Positions 17,435-24,903 of a DNA stretch of 56,307 bases are shown here, in pieces; the first letter of the stretch is position 1, and each line of letters starts with the position of its first letter. The notes under the pieces were generated by a model that saw only the letters and a program-made list of their open reading frames with translations, had not been told where the DNA came from and did not search any database. The DNA lies in the NCBI GenBank assembly GCA_040274765.1, contig JBEMAY010000017.1, positions 1 to 56,307 of the forward strand. The letters are read 5' to 3'. Both the position numbers and the translations under genes were made by a program. The DNA comes from Psychrobacillus sp040274765 (GTDB lineage Bacteria > Bacillota > Bacilli > Bacillales_A > Planococcaceae).

Positions 17435-18364
17435 ATGAATATTTTTAATAGCGTGCAAGAGCTGATAGGAAATACACCCGTAATAGAGATAAATAATATC
17501 TCTATCCCTAACAATTGCCGCATATTTGCCAAGCTTGAATACCTAAATCCAGGTGGTAGCGTGAAGGACCGCCTTGGTTTAGCGTTAATCGAGGATGCAG
17601 AGAAATCCGGCAAGCTTACTCCTGGTGGGACAATTATAGAGCCTACAGCTGGGAATACCGGAATTGGTGTTGCACTTGCAGCAATCGGGAAGGGATATAA
17701 AGTTAAGTTTGTAGTTCCTCAGAAGTTTAGTCTCGAAAAGCAGACCCTTATGCGAGCACTGGGTGCAGAGGTCATAAATACGGACACAGCATTAGGTATG
17801 CAAGGAGCGATTAAAAAAGCCCAGGAGCTAGTAAAAGCAACACCAGGTGCTTTTTCACCCTCTCAATTTTCTAACCCTGCTAATCCCAAAACCTATGTGC
17901 ACACACTAGGTCCAGAGCTATGGAGAGATTTAGAGGGTCAAATTGATGTTTTTGTAGCGGGGGCTGGCTCGGGTGGAACCTTTATGGGCACGTCCACCTT
18001 CTTAAAGGAACGAAATAAAAAGATCAAAACAGTAATCGTAGAGCCTGTTGGTTCCATTTTAAATGGAGGAGAAGCTGGCTCTCATGCAACTGAAGGGATT
18101 GGCATGGAATTTTTACCAAGCTTTATGGACACATCTTATTTTAATGCAATCCATACCGTGAGTGATGAGAATGCCTTTACTGAATTGCGCAGACTCTCAG
18201 AAAAAGAAGGGTTACTGGTCGGAAGCTCCTCAGGGGCTGCCTTCTATGCAGCAATGAAGGAAGCAGAAATAGCATTAGAGGGAAGTCATATCGTTACTAT
18301 CTTTCCAGACTCAAGCGAACGGTACTTGAGCCAGAAGGTATATGAATTATTCAAGGAGGAATAA
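17435..18364 (+). CDS. mccA: cystathionine beta-synthase (O-acetylserine-dependent)
   Basis: The 309-aa fold-type II PLP enzyme has Lys44 in GGSVKDRLG as the Schiff-base lysine, PTAGNTGIG for the substrate carboxylate and GAGSGGTF for the PLP phosphate. It joins homocysteine to activated serine to give cystathionine. The operon position between luxS and mccB argues for MccA rather than the housekeeping cysteine synthase CysK, which it otherwise resembles. The start follows the luxS stop directly, with GAGGAAG as ribosome site. Confidence 0.92.
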   Translation: MNIFNSVQELIGNTPVIEINNISIPNNCRIFAKLEYLNPGGSVKDRLGLALIEDAEKSGKLTPGGTIIEPTAGNTGIGVALAAIGKGYKVKFVVPQKFSLEKQTLMRALGAEVINTDTALGMQGAIKKAQELVKATPGAFSPSQFSNPANPKTYVHTLGPELWRDLEGQIDVFVAGAGSGGTFMGTSTFLKERNKKIKTVIVEPVGSILNGGEAGSHATEGIGMEFLPSFMDTSYFNAIHTVSDENAFTELRRLSEKEGLLVGSSSGAAFYAAMKEAEIALEGSHIVTIFPDSSERYLSQKVYELFKEE

Positions 18365-18368
18365 ATAA

Positions 18369-19502
18369 ATGCGCGCAAAAACTAAGCTTATTCATGCAGG
18401 AATCGTTGGAGATGAAGCAACAGGTGCCGTCTCTACACCGATTTACCAGGTGAGTACGTATAAGCAAGAAGCTGTAGGTAAATTTAAAGGCTATGAATAT
18501 TCACGTACAGGCAATCCAACTCGTCATGCGTTAGAAGTATTAATCAGCGATTTAGAGGGTGGAGTAGCAGGCTTTGCCTTTTCCTCAGGGATGGCTGCGA
18601 CAAGCTCCATCATGATGCTCTTCAGTAAGGGAGACCATGTCCTATTAACGGACGATGTTTATGGTGGAACGTTCCGAGTGATTTCTAAAGTATTGAATCG
18701 TTTTGGAATCGATTCTACATTCGTTGATACAGGGGATCTTGCTAATGTCGAAGCAGCTATTCAAGAAAATACTAAGGCAATTTTCTTGGAGACTCCAACA
18801 AATCCTTTATTGAAGGTAACAGACATAGAAGCTATAGCAAAATACGCAAAGGAAAAAGGACTCTTAACGATTGTAGATAACACGTTTATGACTCCTTATT
18901 TCCAACAGCCAATCGCTCTTGGTGCAGATATTGTTGTGCATAGTGCGACAAAATATTTAGGTGGTCATAGTGATGTAGTAGCAGGTCTTGCAGTTGTTAA
19001 CTCCGAGCAGCTAGCGGGCGAGCTGCATTTTATTCAAAACTCAGTTGGTGCTGTGCTAGGACCACAGGATTCTTGGTTATTGATGCGTGGTATTAAAACG
19101 CTAGGGTTACGTATGGAAGAGCATAATGCTAGTGCACAACGTATAGCAGAGTTTTTAAACGATCACGATGCAGTTGGAAAAGTATATTATCCAGGCCTTT
19201 CTTCTCATCCAGGCCATGACCTGATGCAAAAGCAAGCATCAGGATTTGGAGGTATGATATCCTTTGACGTTGGAAGCGCAGAAAAAGCAGATGAGCTGTT
19301 GGCGAAGCTAAAATACTTTACTCTTGCGGAAAGCTTAGGAGCTGTAGAAAGCTTAATCTCCGTGCCTGCCCGTATGACTCATGCCTCAATTCCAAGTGAA
19401 CGTAGAGCGGAATTAGGTATCACGGATGGATTAGTTCGCATTTCTGTAGGCATCGAGGATGTAGAGGACTTAATTGAAGATTTAGAGCAAGCACTAAGAT
19501 AA
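18369..19502 (+). CDS. mccB: cystathionine gamma-lyase / homocysteine gamma-lyase
   Basis: The 377-aa Cys/Met-metabolism PLP enzyme has Lys195 in HSATKYLGGHSD as the PLP lysine, YSRTGNPT near the N-terminus and the tail segment RISVGIEDVEDLI. It splits cystathionine to cysteine, 2-oxobutyrate and ammonia, completing the route from homocysteine. A strong AAGGAGG precedes ATG 18369. It is the last gene of the operon; its mRNA apparently runs through a 21-nt-phased repeat array before the terminator at 19680. Confidence 0.93.
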   Translation: MRAKTKLIHAGIVGDEATGAVSTPIYQVSTYKQEAVGKFKGYEYSRTGNPTRHALEVLISDLEGGVAGFAFSSGMAATSSIMMLFSKGDHVLLTDDVYGGTFRVISKVLNRFGIDSTFVDTGDLANVEAAIQENTKAIFLETPTNPLLKVTDIEAIAKYAKEKGLLTIVDNTFMTPYFQQPIALGADIVVHSATKYLGGHSDVVAGLAVVNSEQLAGELHFIQNSVGAVLGPQDSWLLMRGIKTLGLRMEEHNASAQRIAEFLNDHDAVGKVYYPGLSSHPGHDLMQKQASGFGGMISFDVGSAEKADELLAKLKYFTLAESLGAVESLISVPARMTHASIPSERRAELGITDGLVRISVGIEDVEDLIEDLEQALR

Positions 19503-19530
19503 GTGTCCAAACAATAAAAAAACAACCTAC

Positions 19531-19655
19531 CGGTGATAAAATCGCCTTGAACGGTGATAAAGTCGCCTTGAACGGTGATAAATCCCATTGAACGGTGATA
19601 AAATCGTCCTGAACGGTGATAAATCCACGCCGAGCGGTAATAAAGCACATTCGGT
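19531..19655. repeat. 21-nt-phased repeat array, core CGGTGATAAA
   Basis: Six units start at 19531, 19552, 19573, 19593, 19614 and 19635, spaced 21, 21, 20, 21 and 21 nt. The first ten bases (CGGTGATAAA, last unit CGGTAATAAA) are constant. The rest is semi-conserved, commonly ending in TTGAA. The array lies between the mccB stop codon and its terminator, so it is probably transcribed as a 3' UTR. Reverse-strand frames stay open with heptads such as FITVQGD, but have no start signals. Confidence 0.85.
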
Positions 19656-19679
19656 ATGCAGATTGTTTAATAAATTTCT

Positions 19680-19712
19680 AGAGACCCCTTTACTACTAGG
19701 GGTCTCTTTTTA
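19680..19712 (+). terminator. intrinsic terminator of the yrrT-luxS-mccAB operon
   Basis: AGAGACCCC (19680-19688) pairs with GGGGTCTCT (19699-19707) and is followed by TTTTTATT. Confidence 0.9.
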
Positions 19713-20231
19713 TTAGCAACAAAAGATAAAGTGATCCTCATTATTCCAAACGTGTAAATCATCTGCAACATAACCGCGTAACCACAATTCTCCGTCAATC
19801 TTTCTAATATAAAATCCTTTTGGAAAATTATCGTCTTCACTAATTATTTCCGAAGCTATTGTGAGAGACCCAGTAGGAGCTTGTTGCGAAATATGATTTT
19901 CTGTATTCCCTTCTGGTTGGTCTAGATACTCTAATCTTAGGTAAGGACCTACCTCTAGCGGACATAGGCCTAAACCAACATCGCTCGCTCGTTTAACTAT
20001 TTGAGGCATGGTCGCTCCTTCTGGGAAACCGAGGTCCCTAATAGTTAGAGTAACTGTAGTAACATTATACTTCGTTTTAGAGGGAGAGAATTTATCATCA
20101 GATAGTAGTATCTCTGCATATTCATTTAGCTTAATAGAGTGGTTTTGCAGTTTTTCAATTAGCTGTAATTTTGTTAGAGTCCCAATCTCTAGGGTTCTAG
20201 TATTAGCTGCGTCCTTCCAATCTAGTCGCAT
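19713..20231 (-). CDS. conserved hypothetical protein
   Basis: The 172-aa soluble protein has no signal peptide or membrane helix and I see no recognisable catalytic motif. It contains DLGFPEGATMPQIVKRASDV and a Trp-rich tail (ELWLRGYVADDLHVWNNEDH). I believe similar proteins exist in other Bacillales but cannot assign a function. The start is supported by AAGGAGG 8 nt before the ATG. It may be co-transcribed with the small membrane-protein gene that starts further right on the same strand. Confidence 0.75.
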   Translation of the reverse strand: MRLDWKDAANTRTLEIGTLTKLQLIEKLQNHSIKLNEYAEILLSDDKFSPSKTKYNVTTVTLTIRDLGFPEGATMPQIVKRASDVGLGLCPLEVGPYLRLEYLDQPEGNTENHISQQAPTGSLTIASEIISEDDNFPKGFYIRKIDGELWLRGYVADDLHVWNNEDHFIFCC

Positions 20232-20264
20232 TTAACATCCCTCCTTAATAGTGGTATCGTAGTT

Positions 20265-20456
20265 TTAATTTCTTTCTTCGTTTTCTAATTCCTTTTCAAT
20301 TTCTAGATCACTTAATGGTACTAGCTCATCTTTTGTCCCATATTTTTTAATTATTATTTTACCGACCCTGGACTTATCTATGGCATCCTTCACTGCTGTG
20401 AAAATGACTACGTACAAAATGATGAAACTCAAAATCCATAGTAATACAAATTCCAC
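20265..20456 (-). CDS. small single-pass membrane protein
   Basis: About 63 residues from GTG 20456 (VEFVLLWILSFIILYVVIFT), with GGGGGTGG 5 nt upstream. The frame is open to 20471, but the extra codons begin with TTG inside that ribosome site. One N-terminal transmembrane helix (about 3-24) is followed by a charged, Lys/Glu-rich cytosolic tail. Function unknown. It lies 33 nt before the hypothetical gene at 19713-20231. Confidence 0.6.
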   Translation of the reverse strand: MEFVLLWILSFIILYVVIFTAVKDAIDKSRVGKIIIKKYGTKDELVPLSDLEIEKELENEERN

Positions 20457-20626
20457 TAATTCCACCCCCAAATATTATAGAAACCAGTATCTTAAGTTAA
20501 GCTGTCTGAAAAATTCAAAAAATATTTATAAATACCATATATTAACTATACATGAATGCCGAGTTGATTGTAATAAAAGGAAGGGATTTAAAAGAATTTA
20601 ATCCATTTTTTCTATTTTAGAATAAT

Positions 20627-20651
20627 GTTTTATTCCGATTACATAGGGAAT
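20627..20651 (+). promoter_or_regulatory. possible SigB general-stress promoter
   Basis: GTTTTA (20627-20632), a 13-nt spacer and GGGAAT (20646-20651) fit the SigB pattern GTTTWW-N12-15-GGGWAW. It lies about 40 nt before an SDR gene, a class that often belongs to the general stress regulon. Short patterns like this also occur by chance. Confidence 0.4.
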
Positions 20652-20692
20652 TATAAAAAATAGACATGAACAGAAAGGAATGAGCAACCATA

Positions 20693-21445
20693 ATGAGTGC
20701 AAATAAAACAGCAATTATTACAGGTGGGGGTGGCGGTTTAGGACGTGCCGCTGCTTTGAAATTGGCTGAGTCAGGCATCAATATTAGTATTATTGATGTT
20801 TCAGAGGAGCAAGGAAATGAAACAGTTCGTTTAATTGAAGAAAAAGGGGCTAAGGCCATCTTTGTCAAAGCTGATGTGACTAAGGCTGAAGAGGTTAAAA
20901 AGTATGTAGAAAAGACAGTAGAAACCTTCGGGTCAGTGGATATGTTCTTTAACAATGCTGGTATCTCTGGACCTGGTAAAAGATTCTTGGATAACTCCAT
21001 TGAGCAGATCGATCTTGTATTGGATATCAACCTGAGAGGTGCATTATATGGGTTATACTACGTGTTACCTGAAATGATCAAAAATGGTGGAGGTAGCATA
21101 GTCAATACTTCCTCTACAGCTGGATTAGTAGGTCAGGACGGTGTTGTAAGCTACTCTGCAACGAAGCATGGAATCGTCGGAATTACAAAATCAATAGCAG
21201 CAGAGTATGCAAGCCAAGGTATTCAAATTAACGCAGTGGCACCAGGTTCAACGGAAACGCCTATGGTAAAACAATATAGAGAGGCAAATCCTGAGCTCTT
21301 TAAAGCAGTTTCAGCGACTATTCCACAGCGTCGTATCGGACAACCAGAGGAAGTGGCAGAACTAGTTACATTCTTGCTAACAAGTGAGGCAAAATATATA
21401 AATGGTGCTGTTGTACCAATTGATGGTGGATTTACTGCTATCTAG
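20693..21445 (+). CDS. SDR-family oxidoreductase
   Basis: The 250-aa classical short-chain dehydrogenase has the cofactor motif TGGGGGLG (residues 10-17), NNAG, the catalytic Ser near 140-141, and Tyr154/Lys158 in YSATK. The acidic residue after beta-2 (IIDVSEEQ) favours NAD over NADP. The substrate is unknown; the sequence resembles FabG/glucose-dehydrogenase-like SDRs. The ribosome site GAAAGGA is rather far from the ATG (13 nt). Single gene with its own terminator. Confidence 0.88.
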   Translation: MSANKTAIITGGGGGLGRAAALKLAESGINISIIDVSEEQGNETVRLIEEKGAKAIFVKADVTKAEEVKKYVEKTVETFGSVDMFFNNAGISGPGKRFLDNSIEQIDLVLDINLRGALYGLYYVLPEMIKNGGGSIVNTSSTAGLVGQDGVVSYSATKHGIVGITKSIAAEYASQGIQINAVAPGSTETPMVKQYREANPELFKAVSATIPQRRIGQPEEVAELVTFLLTSEAKYINGAVVPIDGGFTAI

Positions 21446-21482
21446 GTAACTTATTCAAACAATTGCATACTATAACTCTAAG

Positions 21483-21509
21483 GCATACCACTAATGTGGT
21501 GTGCTTTTT
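21483..21509 (+). terminator. intrinsic terminator of the SDR gene
   Basis: GCATACCAC pairs with GTGGTGTGC across a TAAT loop, followed by TTTTT. Confidence 0.88.
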
Positions 21510-21550
21510 AAATAGCAAGTTAGTAAGAAGTAGGGATATCTTTTATTTAC

Positions 21551-21588
21551 AAAAAAACAGGAAAAGGAATAGGTCCCAGCCTATTCCC
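21551..21588 (-). terminator. terminator of the leftward small-protein gene
   Basis: GGAATAGG (21566-21573) pairs with CCTATTCC (21580-21587). Read leftward it is followed by TTTTCCTGTTTTTTTG. Confidence 0.8.
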
Positions 21589-21615
21589 ATTTAAAAAGAG
21601 ATGAAAACGAGAGTA

Positions 21616-21864
21616 TTACCAGAAAAAGGCCCCAGCTAATGCAACACCAGCTATTGCACCTAATGCAATACCATAACCAAATCCTGGTCCGAAGCCCCAA
21701 AAACCAAATCCATATCCTCCGAAGTGGTTCTCAGGACGAATCCATACCATATCTTGATCTACTTTAGTAATTCTTCCTACATGTACTTTTCCTTGTTTAT
21801 CCGTGATTCGCACTCTTTGTCCATGGTATTTACAGCATAAATTATACACTTGTGACTGACTCAT
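21616..21864 (-). CDS. small protein with RNA/DNA-binding-like barrel and Gly-rich hydrophobic tail
   Basis: 82 residues. The first 45 (YHGQRVRITDKQGKVHVGRI followed by TKVD) read like a small SH3/Sm-like beta-barrel of the kind seen in spore and envelope proteins. The remainder is Gly/Phe-rich (GFGFWGFGPGFGYG) and ends in one hydrophobic helix (IALGAIAGVALAGAFFW). A strong AGGAGG precedes the ATG. A spore-coat or membrane-associated role is possible but not shown. Single gene with its own leftward terminator. Confidence 0.7.
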   Translation of the reverse strand: MSQSQVYNLCCKYHGQRVRITDKQGKVHVGRITKVDQDMVWIRPENHFGGYGFGFWGFGPGFGYGIALGAIAGVALAGAFFW

Positions 21865-22015
21865 TTTTTGTCCTCCTCTCTCAAAAAATTACATACAAGT
21901 ATGTTTTATAACATATGCCGTATGAAAGTTTTCAAGGTAGACAATCGTCTATGTACTATAGACATAAGTTTTAAAGAAAATCGAACATACAAAAGAATGA
22001 AGAGAAAAGGATGAG

Positions 22016-22867
22016 ATGTTGGCTGTCATAAGAACCTCTAAATGGTTACATCAATTTATAGAAGCTTGTGAGAAGAAGGAAGGGAAAGAAGTCTATCTTC
22101 AGCAAGGAGAAATCCTTTGTGAACCTCTTATGGAAGTATTCCCGAATGAAACTAGAGAGGCTATACACTATGAGCTTTTACAATATGGATTATTTGAACC
22201 AAATGAATGGGAAAGCTTATCTGACACAGTAGGCGAACTGGAAAAAAGAAAGGTTTGGGAACTAGTAAACAAGGAATACAAAAGTTTGAGAAAGCGGTGG
22301 GGAGGTCCAAAAGTTCCAATTTATATCTTCCCGATTAAATTAAAAGGAACCGGCCAAGCAAGAGAGCCTCTGCCAGTGAAAAATGGTGTCGCTTATAAAA
22401 AAGCTTTATTCTTATTTTTGTCAAAGGATCTCTCCGAAGAAGAGATCAAGGCGACTTTAGTGCATGAGTATAATCACGTATGCCGATTAAATTTTTTAGA
22501 TCTTACTCCTTCCGAGACAACGTTAGCGGATTCTTTAATTATAGAAGGTTTGGGAGAATATGCTGTAAAAGAGGAGTGTGGAGAAGAGCAATTAGCACCT
22601 TGGACGGCACTATATCCTTTCAGGGATGCTACCGAGATATGGAAGCACCGTTTCGTACCATCCTTAGGTTTAGAAGGTGTAAAAAATCATCAGCTATTTT
22701 TGTTTGGTCGTCCAAGAAGTTATTTTCCAAGGTGGATAGGATACAACATAGGCTATCAAATAGTGGATACGTACGTAAAGAATCATGGACCTTTTCCGAA
22801 AGGGGAATTATATCACAAACCAACTAAGGAAATTATAGACGGATCTGATTTTGCTCCAAAGTCATAA
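22016..22867 (+). CDS. yjaZ: DUF2268 putative Zn-dependent protease (YjaZ-like)
   Basis: The 283-aa soluble protein has the zinc-binding motif HEYNH (His150, Glu151, His154) and a downstream EGLGEY (Glu177) as likely third ligand, the gluzincin pattern of the DUF2268 family. No signal peptide is seen. Substrate unknown. The ribosome site AAAAGG precedes ATG 22016; an overlapping out-of-frame ATG lies at 22011. It is convergent with the methyltransferase gene, with no spacer at all. Confidence 0.82.
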   Translation: MLAVIRTSKWLHQFIEACEKKEGKEVYLQQGEILCEPLMEVFPNETREAIHYELLQYGLFEPNEWESLSDTVGELEKRKVWELVNKEYKSLRKRWGGPKVPIYIFPIKLKGTGQAREPLPVKNGVAYKKALFLFLSKDLSEEEIKATLVHEYNHVCRLNFLDLTPSETTLADSLIIEGLGEYAVKEECGEEQLAPWTALYPFRDATEIWKHRFVPSLGLEGVKNHQLFLFGRPRSYFPRWIGYNIGYQIVDTYVKNHGPFPKGELYHKPTKEIIDGSDFAPKS

Positions 22868-23572
22868 TTAGAATTGACATTTAAATATTCTATAGCCCAC
22901 CATGTTTCCAAACTCAGCTAAAAACTGGTTATGCTCATCCCACACATCATATAGCGACATATCAATATAACTGGATGGGTTCATGTCTTCAATTTCAACT
23001 TCGTTCATATCGGCTGGGTTTTCTACTATTTCTATTTGTGAAAATCCAGCCTTCTTTAATATTACTTTCCACTCCTCCTCATCAATCAGCTGCTGAATCC
23101 CATAAAGCTCCATTACTTTATGTTTTATTTGATCGGTCACATTTGTACTGCCTGTCATTTCAATTAAAAGTAGCTTTCCGTCCTTTTTTAATAGACGAGC
23201 TACCTCCTTCAAGGCTAACAAAATATCCGTAAATACAAGAACCGATTCAGAAATAATCATATCAAAAGAATTGCTTTCTAAGGGTAGACACGTAATGTCT
23301 CCTTCGATTAACTGAACATCGACCTCTAATGGCTCAAACCTTTCTTTTGCCTTCTCAATCATAATTGGATGGTTATCAACGGCGGTTACCTTACAACCAT
23401 ACTTTGTATCCAAGAAAGCGGAGGTCTTTCCAGTTCCACAGCCTATATCTAATACTGACTGAGCTGCTTGGATTTTTTCTTTTCCTAATATAAATTGTGT
23501 TAATCCAAAACCACCTGGATGAGCACTTCCAATTCCAAAATAAGAGAGTAAATCTAGGTATTTATTTGACAT
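22868..23572 (-). CDS. class-I SAM-dependent methyltransferase
   Basis: The 234-aa Rossmann-fold methyltransferase has motif I LDIGCGTGKTS near residue 40, followed by AVDNHP (acidic residue binding the ribose) and LLIEMTGS. It resembles UbiE/COQ5-type enzymes, but the substrate cannot be inferred. The ribosome site AGGAGG lies 8 nt before the ATG. Its stop codon abuts that of the convergent YjaZ-like gene and no terminator hairpin separates them. Confidence 0.85.
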   Translation of the reverse strand: MSNKYLDLLSYFGIGSAHPGGFGLTQFILGKEKIQAAQSVLDIGCGTGKTSAFLDTKYGCKVTAVDNHPIMIEKAKERFEPLEVDVQLIEGDITCLPLESNSFDMIISESVLVFTDILLALKEVARLLKKDGKLLLIEMTGSTNVTDQIKHKVMELYGIQQLIDEEEWKVILKKAGFSQIEIVENPADMNEVEIEDMNPSSYIDMSLYDVWDEHNQFLAEFGNMVGYRIFKCQF

Positions 23573-23702
23573 AAAGCAACCTCCTAAATTTCGTTACAAT
23601 AGCATATGCACAAAAAAGCTAATATGCTAGGTAGATTAAAGGAAAAACAGCGTGGAGGAGAGAATAAATAAGGAAGAGTAATAGAACTAGGAGATTGTTT
23701 AA

Positions 23703-24260
23703 ATGGAGAATCGAATAAGAAATGGAACCATATACTTAACTGAAATGACAGAAGACTATCTACTGGATATTCATGCGTATGCATCCATTCAAGAGGCTAG
23801 TAAATACCAGCCTTGGGGACCTAATAGTTTGAGCGACACTATAGCATACTTAGAGGAAATTTTAGCAGAGAACAAAAAGGAAAAAAGAAGTAGACTCGTG
23901 TTTGCTGTGATTGAAAAAGAGAATAATAAAATGATTGGAGCTGGTGAGCTTTTTCATATTGATTTCTCCAACAAAAACGGGGAAATAGGATATATCATTC
24001 ATCCTGAGTTTTGGGGTAAAGGCATAGCTACTCAGGTAGCCAATATTTTGATTGATTTAGGCTTTAAGGAACTAAAACTCAACCGTATTTATGCTACCTG
24101 TGATGCAAGAAATAGTGCATCGGAAAAGGTACTAAAGAAAATAGGGATGAAACAAGAAGGATTATTAAGAGAAAATATTCTACTAGCCGATGGTTGGAGA
24201 GATTCGCTTCTCTATAGTATTTTGAATCGTGAATGGCATACAAAACGACAGGAGGAATAG
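23703..24260 (+). CDS. GNAT acetyltransferase, RimJ/RimL-like
   Basis: The 185-aa protein has the GNAT core EIGYIIHPEFWGKGIATQVA and the segment NSASEKVLKKIGMKQEG characteristic of the RimJ/RimL group. It would acetylate a protein N-terminus or a small molecule; which one is unknown. AGGAGA lies 8 nt before the ATG. It is followed 1 nt later by the NTF2-like gene, so the two form an operon. Confidence 0.9.
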   Translation: MENRIRNGTIYLTEMTEDYLLDIHAYASIQEASKYQPWGPNSLSDTIAYLEEILAENKKEKRSRLVFAVIEKENNKMIGAGELFHIDFSNKNGEIGYIIHPEFWGKGIATQVANILIDLGFKELKLNRIYATCDARNSASEKVLKKIGMKQEGLLRENILLADGWRDSLLYSILNREWHTKRQEE

Positions 24261-24261
24261 A

Positions 24262-24666
24262 ATGGCAGATGTATTTCAAACATCAATTGAACAATTTTCA
24301 AAAGTACACGATGAGTTTATTGGAGCATGGAACTTAGCAATGTCTACAGGGGATACTAGAGGTCTTGAAGTGATGAATAATAATTACTATGTTACCTTTT
24401 TTAATAGTTATATGGAAAGACCAGAATTCTTTGACCGTCCTGAGGCAATAAAGGGAATGAGAGAATCAATAGAAGCATTACAGGGATCCAATAAAAGGTT
24501 TGAGCATCGAATTATCAGGCAACGTGATGCGAATAGGTTCGTTGTATTTTATGAAATGATCATAGAAAAGAACGGTCAAGAATTAACTAGATTTTTCACA
24601 ATAGAGGATTGGGAAGAGAAAAATGGTCAATGGCTATTGTCTCGGGAAGTTACTGAGCATATTTGA
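24262..24666 (+). CDS. NTF2/SnoaL-like small protein
   Basis: 134 residues from ATG 24262, which sits 6 nt after GGAGG; the frame is open further upstream within the GNAT gene, but without a ribosome site. The alternation of helix and sheet, with a C-terminal GQWLLSREVTEHI, suggests an NTF2-like cone fold used as an enzyme or binding domain. No catalytic residues can be named. It is coupled to the preceding GNAT gene and ends at a strong terminator. Confidence 0.7.
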   Translation: MADVFQTSIEQFSKVHDEFIGAWNLAMSTGDTRGLEVMNNNYYVTFFNSYMERPEFFDRPEAIKGMRESIEALQGSNKRFEHRIIRQRDANRFVVFYEMIIEKNGQELTRFFTIEDWEEKNGQWLLSREVTEHI

Positions 24667-24669
24667 GGT

Positions 24670-24708
24670 ATGCACCCTCTATATAAAAGGGGGGTGCATT
24701 TTTATTTT
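24670..24708 (+). terminator. intrinsic terminator of the GNAT/NTF2 operon
   Basis: ATGCACCC pairs with GGGTGCAT (24692-24699), followed by TTTTTATTTT. Confidence 0.85.
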
Positions 24709-24903
24709 CTTGAAGTAAAGTCTAGATTCATTAAATTGAAAATTCGAGAAATTTAAACTTTTATTTTCCCTTATTTACCTATTGTATAATTATACATAAA
24801 GGCATATATTATATAAATATTAGAAAAATCCATTAGCTAGAAATATAACAGATACCTAAATTAATAGCTATCTGATAGTGGAAGAAAAGTAAGGGTGAAT
24901 AAG

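Noticed and set aside
19379..19650. Reverse-strand ORFs with FITVQ-type repeats
   Set aside because: Same explanation: 21-nt units give heptads in all frames. They run into the mccB gene and have no translation signal.
20008..20235. Forward ORF opposite the hypothetical gene 19713-20231
   Set aside because: Shadow frame of the leftward gene, without ribosome site.
20680..20706. Short leader peptide MSNHNECK overlapping the SDR start
   Set aside because: The only purine-rich site directly abuts its ATG, leaving no spacing for initiation.
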